A DNA stretch of 64,000 bases from NCBI GenBank assembly GCA_903870145.1, contig CAIQBO010000049.1, positions 62,001 through 126,000 on the forward strand. The letters run 5' to 3'. Positions 60,300 to 64,000 of the stretch are shown here, piece after piece (positions within the stretch are counted from its first letter, which is position 1; every line of letters begins with the position of its first letter). Source of the stretch: an uncultured Burkholderiales bacterium. Its GTDB lineage: Bacteria; Pseudomonadota; Gammaproteobacteria; Burkholderiales; Burkholderiaceae_C. A model generated the notes under the pieces. It was not told the DNA's origin. It ran no database searches and saw only the letters and a list, made by a program, of their open reading frames with translations. The position numbers and the translations under genes were made by a program.

Positions 60300-61484
60300 T
60301 CAATCCACCCCATGCATGGCCAGCAGCGTCTTCATGCGGTGCACCGCCATATCTGGTTGCTCTAACAAATTAGCGGCATCGGCCAATCGGAACAACTCTG
60401 CCAAATGCACCAGGGACCGCGTACTTTGCTGACCACCGACCATGCTGAAATGCTTTTGATGGCCATTGAGCCAAGCCATGAAGACCACCCCAGTTTTGTA
60501 AAAACGTGTTGGCGCTTTGAAGATGTGGCGAGACAAGGGAACCGTAGGCCCCAAGATGGCGTGAAACTTGTCTAAGTGGCCTTGCGCCAATTCTCCCAAG
60601 GCCGCACTGGCTGCAGGCGCAATGGCATCGAATATGCCCAAGAGCGCGTCACTTTGTCCATGCATCACGTGCCCACCAAAGCCATCTCCCGCAATCAATT
60701 CCGCGTAATTGAAATCATCTCCAGTGTACATGCGAACACCCGCAGGCAAGCGCCGGCGCATCTGAATTTCTTTGTCCTTGTCGAGCAAAGAAATCTTGAT
60801 GCCGTCAACCTTGCTGGCGTGCGCTTGAATGATTCCCAGCGCAGTGTCCATGGATTGGTCGACACCCGGACTGCCCCAATAGCCCGTGAGGGCTGGGTCA
60901 AACATGTCTCCCAGCCAATGCAGCAGAACTGGTTGCTTGGCTTGACTCAAAATTCGGTCATACACGCGTTCGTAGTCAGCAGGTGACTTTGCAACACGGG
61001 CCAACGCTCTGCTGGCCATCACGATCAGCTTGCCACCCAGCTTTTCAATCGCTTCCATTTGAAATTCATAACCAGCAATCACCTCATCGACGGTCGTGAT
61101 GCTTTCTAAATTCAAATGGTCTGTGCCGCAACCCGACGCCAAGAATGCGCCTGGCATGTCCTTAGAAGCCTCTATAGAGCGCTTGATCAACTCCAAGGAG
61201 GTCGGCCAATCCAGCCCCATTCCACGTTGAGCGGTGTCCATGGCTTCCGCCACACCAAGTCCCAAAGACCACAAGTGACGGCGATAGGCAATGGTTGCAT
61301 CCCAATCAACAGCGCAATCTAACCAAGGATCAATCGCAGCCAATGGATCTGAAACCACGTGTGCTGCGGAATAAGCAATGCGATTGAACTTGATGCCAGG
61401 CTTAGGCTTAACCGGCGTGTTACCTGCTAATTTGTACGTCACCCAACGACTGTCTTCGGTGGGCAATTTGAGTAGATCGTTCAT
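60300..61484 (-). CDS. DUF993 family protein (dihydrodipicolinate synthase-like)
   Basis: A 394-residue TIM-barrel protein. Features are G-C-G-T-D-H-L-N near 122, H-W-L-G-D-M-F near 199, and K-I-S-L-L-D-K near 240, the last lysine being a possible Schiff-base residue. The family is remote from aldolases of the DapA group and uncharacterised. The ATG at 61482-61484 lies 11 bases after the Gfo/Idh/MocA stop; the longer frame would overlap that gene. In many proteobacteria this family is found with Gfo/Idh/MocA and sugar isomerase genes, as here. An aldolase or lyase step on the sugar acid is the most natural guess. Confidence 0.85.
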   Translation of the reverse strand: MNDLLKLPTEDSRWVTYKLAGNTPVKPKPGIKFNRIAYSAAHVVSDPLAAIDPWLDCAVDWDATIAYRRHLWSLGLGVAEAMDTAQRGMGLDWPTSLELIKRSIEASKDMPGAFLASGCGTDHLNLESITTVDEVIAGYEFQMEAIEKLGGKLIVMASRALARVAKSPADYERVYDRILSQAKQPVLLHWLGDMFDPALTGYWGSPGVDQSMDTALGIIQAHASKVDGIKISLLDKDKEIQMRRRLPAGVRMYTGDDFNYAELIAGDGFGGHVMHGQSDALLGIFDAIAPAASAALGELAQGHLDKFHAILGPTVPLSRHIFKAPTRFYKTGVVFMAWLNGHQKHFSMVGGQQSTRSLVHLAELFRLADAANLLEQPDMAVHRMKTLLAMHGVD

Positions 61485-61495
61485 GCGCAACGCCT

Positions 61496-62659
61496 TCAAA
61501 TTTTCAAAGGAGCAACATCGACCCATCTCCGCTCTTTCCATGACTGCAAAGCGGCTTCAACCAACTGAACACCCTTTGCGCCTTCTGCCAAGGTCCAGCG
61601 GTAGGGCTCGTTTTCAGCGATATGACGGATGAAGTGTTCCCATTGGATCTTGAACCCGTTGTCATAGACTTGCGTATCAGGGACTTCTTGCCACTGATCT
61701 GTGAAGTTCATTGTTTGCTTGACATCGGGGTTCCAGACTGGCCGGGGTGTATTGACACGACTTTGGGCTTTGCAAGCTTGCAAACCAGCCACCGCTGAAC
61801 CATGCGTGCCGTCCACGTGGAAAGTCACCAGGTCTTCACGGTTCACACGCGTTACCCAGGAGCTGTTGACCTGCGCAATGACTTGCTCGCCTTGATGGCC
61901 TTTCAATTCAAATGTGGCATAAGCAGCATCGTCCGCAGTGCACTCATAAGGCTTGTTCGCTTCATCCCAGCGAGTAGGGATATGTGTCGCTCCAAGGCAA
62001 GAAACCGATTGGATCTCACCGAACAAGTTGTCAAGCACATAGCGCCAGTGGCAGACCATGTCTAAAATAATGCCGCCGCCATCTTCTTTTCGATAGTTCC
62101 AACTAGGACGCTGTATGGGTTGCAAGTCGCCCTCAAAAACCCAATACCCAAACTCAATTCGAACGCTGAGCAATTTGCCGAAAAATCCGGCTCTTCTGAG
62201 CATGTCCAATTTGCGAAGGCCTGGCAGAAAAAGTTTATCTTGCACAGCCCCATGTTTGAAGCCGGAATTTTCAGCAAGCCTTGCAATTTCAACGGCCTCA
62301 TTCAAGTTGGTCGCAATCGGCTTTTCACAGTAAACATGTTTGCCGGCATGAATGGCTTTGGCCAAAATTGTAGGCCGCATTTGTGTGGTGCCCGCGTCAA
62401 AAAAAACAGTGTCTTCCTTGTTGCCAAGCGCAGCGTCCAAGTCAGTTCCATATCGATGGATACCATGGGCCTTCGCGAGTGCTTCTATTTTTTCGGCATT
62501 TCGCCCAATCAAAATGGGATCGGGCATGACTTTGTCGCCGTTGGACAAAGTCACACCGCCCTGATTTCTAATCGCAACAATGGAGCGAATCAAGTGTTGG
62601 TTCGTTCCCATTCGGCCAGTAACGCCGTGCATGATGATGCCTAGTCTTTGAGTGCCCAT
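61496..62659 (-). CDS. Gfo/Idh/MocA family oxidoreductase
   Basis: A 387-residue NAD(P)-linked dehydrogenase. I-I-M-H-G-V-T-G-R-M-G near 8-18 is the nucleotide-binding loop, unusually with a Thr-Gly-Arg stretch. E-K-P-I-A-T-N-L-N-E-A near 136 is the family E-K-P motif, and the H near 207 (V-C-H-W-R) is in the substrate region. TAGGAAT precedes the ATG. It oxidises a hydroxyl of a sugar, inositol or sugar acid. It is followed by DUF993 after 11 bases and preceded by the enolase-superfamily gene 19 bases upstream. Confidence 0.9.
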   Translation of the reverse strand: MGTQRLGIIMHGVTGRMGTNQHLIRSIVAIRNQGGVTLSNGDKVMPDPILIGRNAEKIEALAKAHGIHRYGTDLDAALGNKEDTVFFDAGTTQMRPTILAKAIHAGKHVYCEKPIATNLNEAVEIARLAENSGFKHGAVQDKLFLPGLRKLDMLRRAGFFGKLLSVRIEFGYWVFEGDLQPIQRPSWNYRKEDGGGIILDMVCHWRYVLDNLFGEIQSVSCLGATHIPTRWDEANKPYECTADDAAYATFELKGHQGEQVIAQVNSSWVTRVNREDLVTFHVDGTHGSAVAGLQACKAQSRVNTPRPVWNPDVKQTMNFTDQWQEVPDTQVYDNGFKIQWEHFIRHIAENEPYRWTLAEGAKGVQLVEAALQSWKERRWVDVAPLKI

Positions 62660-62678
62660 TTTTTATTCCTAAGGGGGG

Positions 62679-64000
62679 TTAAGCAATATTTGAATTCAAT
62701 TCAATGGGTTTCATAGATTGAAATTCAGGTAAGACTGAGCTGCCAAATCCAACACAATCCATTGAAGAAAGAGCAATGCGGCCATTGCGAATTTGCAGAC
62801 GAACAGCACCATGGGTGCGTTCATAGACATCCGGATGAGCCGACAAGAAGGCTTGCTGTTCTGATTCTGGCAATGCCGCCATGCCATTGACATAATGGTG
62901 ACCATTTCTCTCGACATGCGTGATGCCAAGCAAGTTCACGAGCGCAAGGTCTTGTTGAACAGAAAGTCCTGCTTGGGTTGTGAGATCCTCTGCAGACATA
63001 AAAAATTTCAATGGCCCTTGCTCTGCGTTCCACCGGGAACACCTAGCGGCATTTAAAAAAGACTTGTACAAACCCTTGCAACTTTTGCTGGACACGCCGC
63101 TGTAGCCTTGCTCGCGGGCGGCAACAAAACTGTCCAGTGAATCATCAGATTCATCAATGATCACTGGCAGCCCCAGCGCGTTGCCGCGAAAATCAGCCTC
63201 CAAGGCCATTTTCCTGTTGACAGGCTGCTCGACAAATAACACCGACGACATCAACCGGATTAACTCTGGCGTGCTTCGCATGCAAGACAGCAACTCCTGC
63301 AATTGCTCAGCGCTTTCATACTGTTCATTGCCGTCTAAGGAGGCAAAGTAAGGCGCTTGAATGCCATCTAAGACCGAGGCAATGCTCTTGAGCCTGTTTA
63401 AGTCTTCATGCAGGTTGCCACCCACCTTGAGTTTGAAGAATCGATGCCCATACACTTTCACCACATCCTCTAAGGATTCCGGCAAGCCATCGTTGACTGA
63501 GGCTTGAATATCGTGTGAAGTGATGGGGTCGAGCATGCCAACTGTATGCCGCGCTTCAATGAAGGGCGCTGGTTTCAGGTCTGACAGGCATTGTGCAACG
63601 CCCAAGCTTGCAAATTCGTCTTGCAGCTTGCCAGCTTGAGAGCTGATCCCAATGAGGTTGTGCTGAACTGCCTTGTAAAATGAAACGTCATGCGCACGGC
63701 ACAGCGCATCGAGAATTGCCCGGTCAATCAGAGCGGGTCCGTAATTTGCCAACAACGAGTTGTAGCCGCGCTGCGCACAAATGAATTTCTGCGCATCGTA
63801 ATGCCGCGCAAAATGCTCGAAGCTGGTAGCGGGTTTTTTGTCCGATAAATAGGCTTGCTTGGCAATGCGCAAAACATCCCGCAACTGATTGAAATTATCT
63901 TCATTCGAAAGCGCCAGGTTTTTATCAAACCATTTGGGCGCCATCACTTCTGCAGCGCCACCATGCACAATCTTTCCCCCAGCCGTGCGCACTTGGACAC
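62679..64000 (-). CDS. Enolase-superfamily enzyme (mandelate racemase-like), cut by the right window edge
   Basis: At least 437 residues, ending at 62679. The frame is open to base 64000 and reads V-Q-V-R-T-A before the first GTG, so the true start lies outside. F-F-K-L-K-V-G-G near 192 holds the K-x-K base, D-G-N-E-Q-Y near 223, E-Q-P near 261 and D-E-S near 286 are the metal ligands, in the order of the superfamily. It would dehydrate or epimerise a sugar acid. It stands at the head of the visible part of the operon, feeding the dehydrogenases downstream. Confidence 0.83.
   Translation of the reverse strand, partial: VQVRTAGGKIVHGGAAEVMAPKWFDKNLALSNEDNFNQLRDVLRIAKQAYLSDKKPATSFEHFARHYDAQKFICAQRGYNSLLANYGPALIDRAILDALCRAHDVSFYKAVQHNLIGISSQAGKLQDEFASLGVAQCLSDLKPAPFIEARHTVGMLDPITSHDIQASVNDGLPESLEDVVKVYGHRFFKLKVGGNLHEDLNRLKSIASVLDGIQAPYFASLDGNEQYESAEQLQELLSCMRSTPELIRLMSSVLFVEQPVNRKMALEADFRGNALGLPVIIDESDDSLDSFVAAREQGYSGVSSKSCKGLYKSFLNAARCSRWNAEQGPLKFFMSAEDLTTQAGLSVQQDLALVNLLGITHVERNGHHYVNGMAALPESEQQAFLSAHPDVYERTHGAVRLQIRNGRIALSSMDCVGFGSSVLPEFQSMKPIELNSNIA

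Noticed and set aside
1-64000. tRNA, rRNA, CRISPR, transposase, integrase or phage genes
   Set aside because: None recognised by eye on either strand; no repeat arrays and no transposase motifs were seen. A covariance or profile search could still find small RNAs.

Overview
The window looks like chromosomal DNA from a betaproteobacterium of the Burkholderiales, probably Comamonadaceae-like. The signs are five Bug/TctC-type solute receptors without TctA/TctB, paired LivFGHMK transporters, DUF3297, DUF2889, and 6-hydroxynicotinate reductase with UPF0280 and 'amino acid synthesis' proteins. I see no rRNA, tRNA, CRISPR array, insertion sequence or phage gene. No recognisable transcription factor gene lies in the whole 64 kb. 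Genes are tightly packed and no gene-free stretch exceeds 300 bases.

Layout. (a) 1-9.4 kb, minus strand: one long operon with a branched-chain-type ABC transporter, a beta-hydroxyacid dehydrogenase, an SDR, a FAS1-like (mesaconyl/itaconyl-CoA hydratase type) hydratase, an SMP-30 lactonase and a Bug receptor. Facing it at 9.5-13.4 kb are a class III CoA-transferase, DUF2889 and two tandem Bug receptors. Together they suggest uptake and CoA-dependent catabolism of an unidentified, possibly branched, carboxylic acid. (b) 13.4-21.5 kb: a sugar/polyol-type ABC transporter followed closely by a true AlkB alkane monooxygenase and by HutH. (c) 21.5-27.7 kb, minus strand: a compact run of isoaspartyl peptidase, PchB-like chorismate mutase, Bug receptor, a TrpE/PhzE-like chorismate enzyme whose glutamine-amidotransferase domain has lost its catalytic triad, FAD oxidoreductase and RidA. 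(d) 27.8-34.4 kb: beta-CASP nuclease, class V aminotransferase, PhnCDE phosphonate transporter behind a good Pho box, and an iron alcohol dehydrogenase. (e) 34.5-39 kb: a 2-oxoacid:ferredoxin oxidoreductase (gamma, alpha, beta, plus an NAD(P)H/ferredoxin-like subunit) behind an FNR-type promoter. (f) 39-42.7 kb: exported proteins (beta-propeller, alpha-carbonic anhydrase, serine hydrolase, small lipoprotein).

(g) 42.7-56.7 kb is the most interesting part. A nine-gene minus-strand operon runs 6-hydroxynicotinate reductase, UPF0280, AA_synth, Liv receptor, fused LivHM, LivG, LivF, a NicA-like 2Fe-2S subunit and a NicB-like molybdopterin/triheme cytochrome c fusion. Enamidase is divergent at one end and a second AA_synth gene is convergent at the other. 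This joins the aerobic, cytochrome-linked first step of nicotinate degradation to the reductive second and third steps known from the anaerobe Eubacterium barkeri. The ferredoxin oxidoreductase of region (e), and a dehydrogenase in region (h) of the same family as 2-(hydroxymethyl)glutarate dehydrogenase, could serve the same route, but that is inference.

(h) 56.7-64 kb, minus strand: an operon of enolase-superfamily enzyme (cut by the window edge), Gfo/Idh/MocA dehydrogenase, DUF993, Bug receptor, SDR, beta-hydroxyacid dehydrogenase and a xylose-isomerase-like TIM barrel. It looks like catabolism of a sugar acid or cyclitol-like compound of unknown identity.
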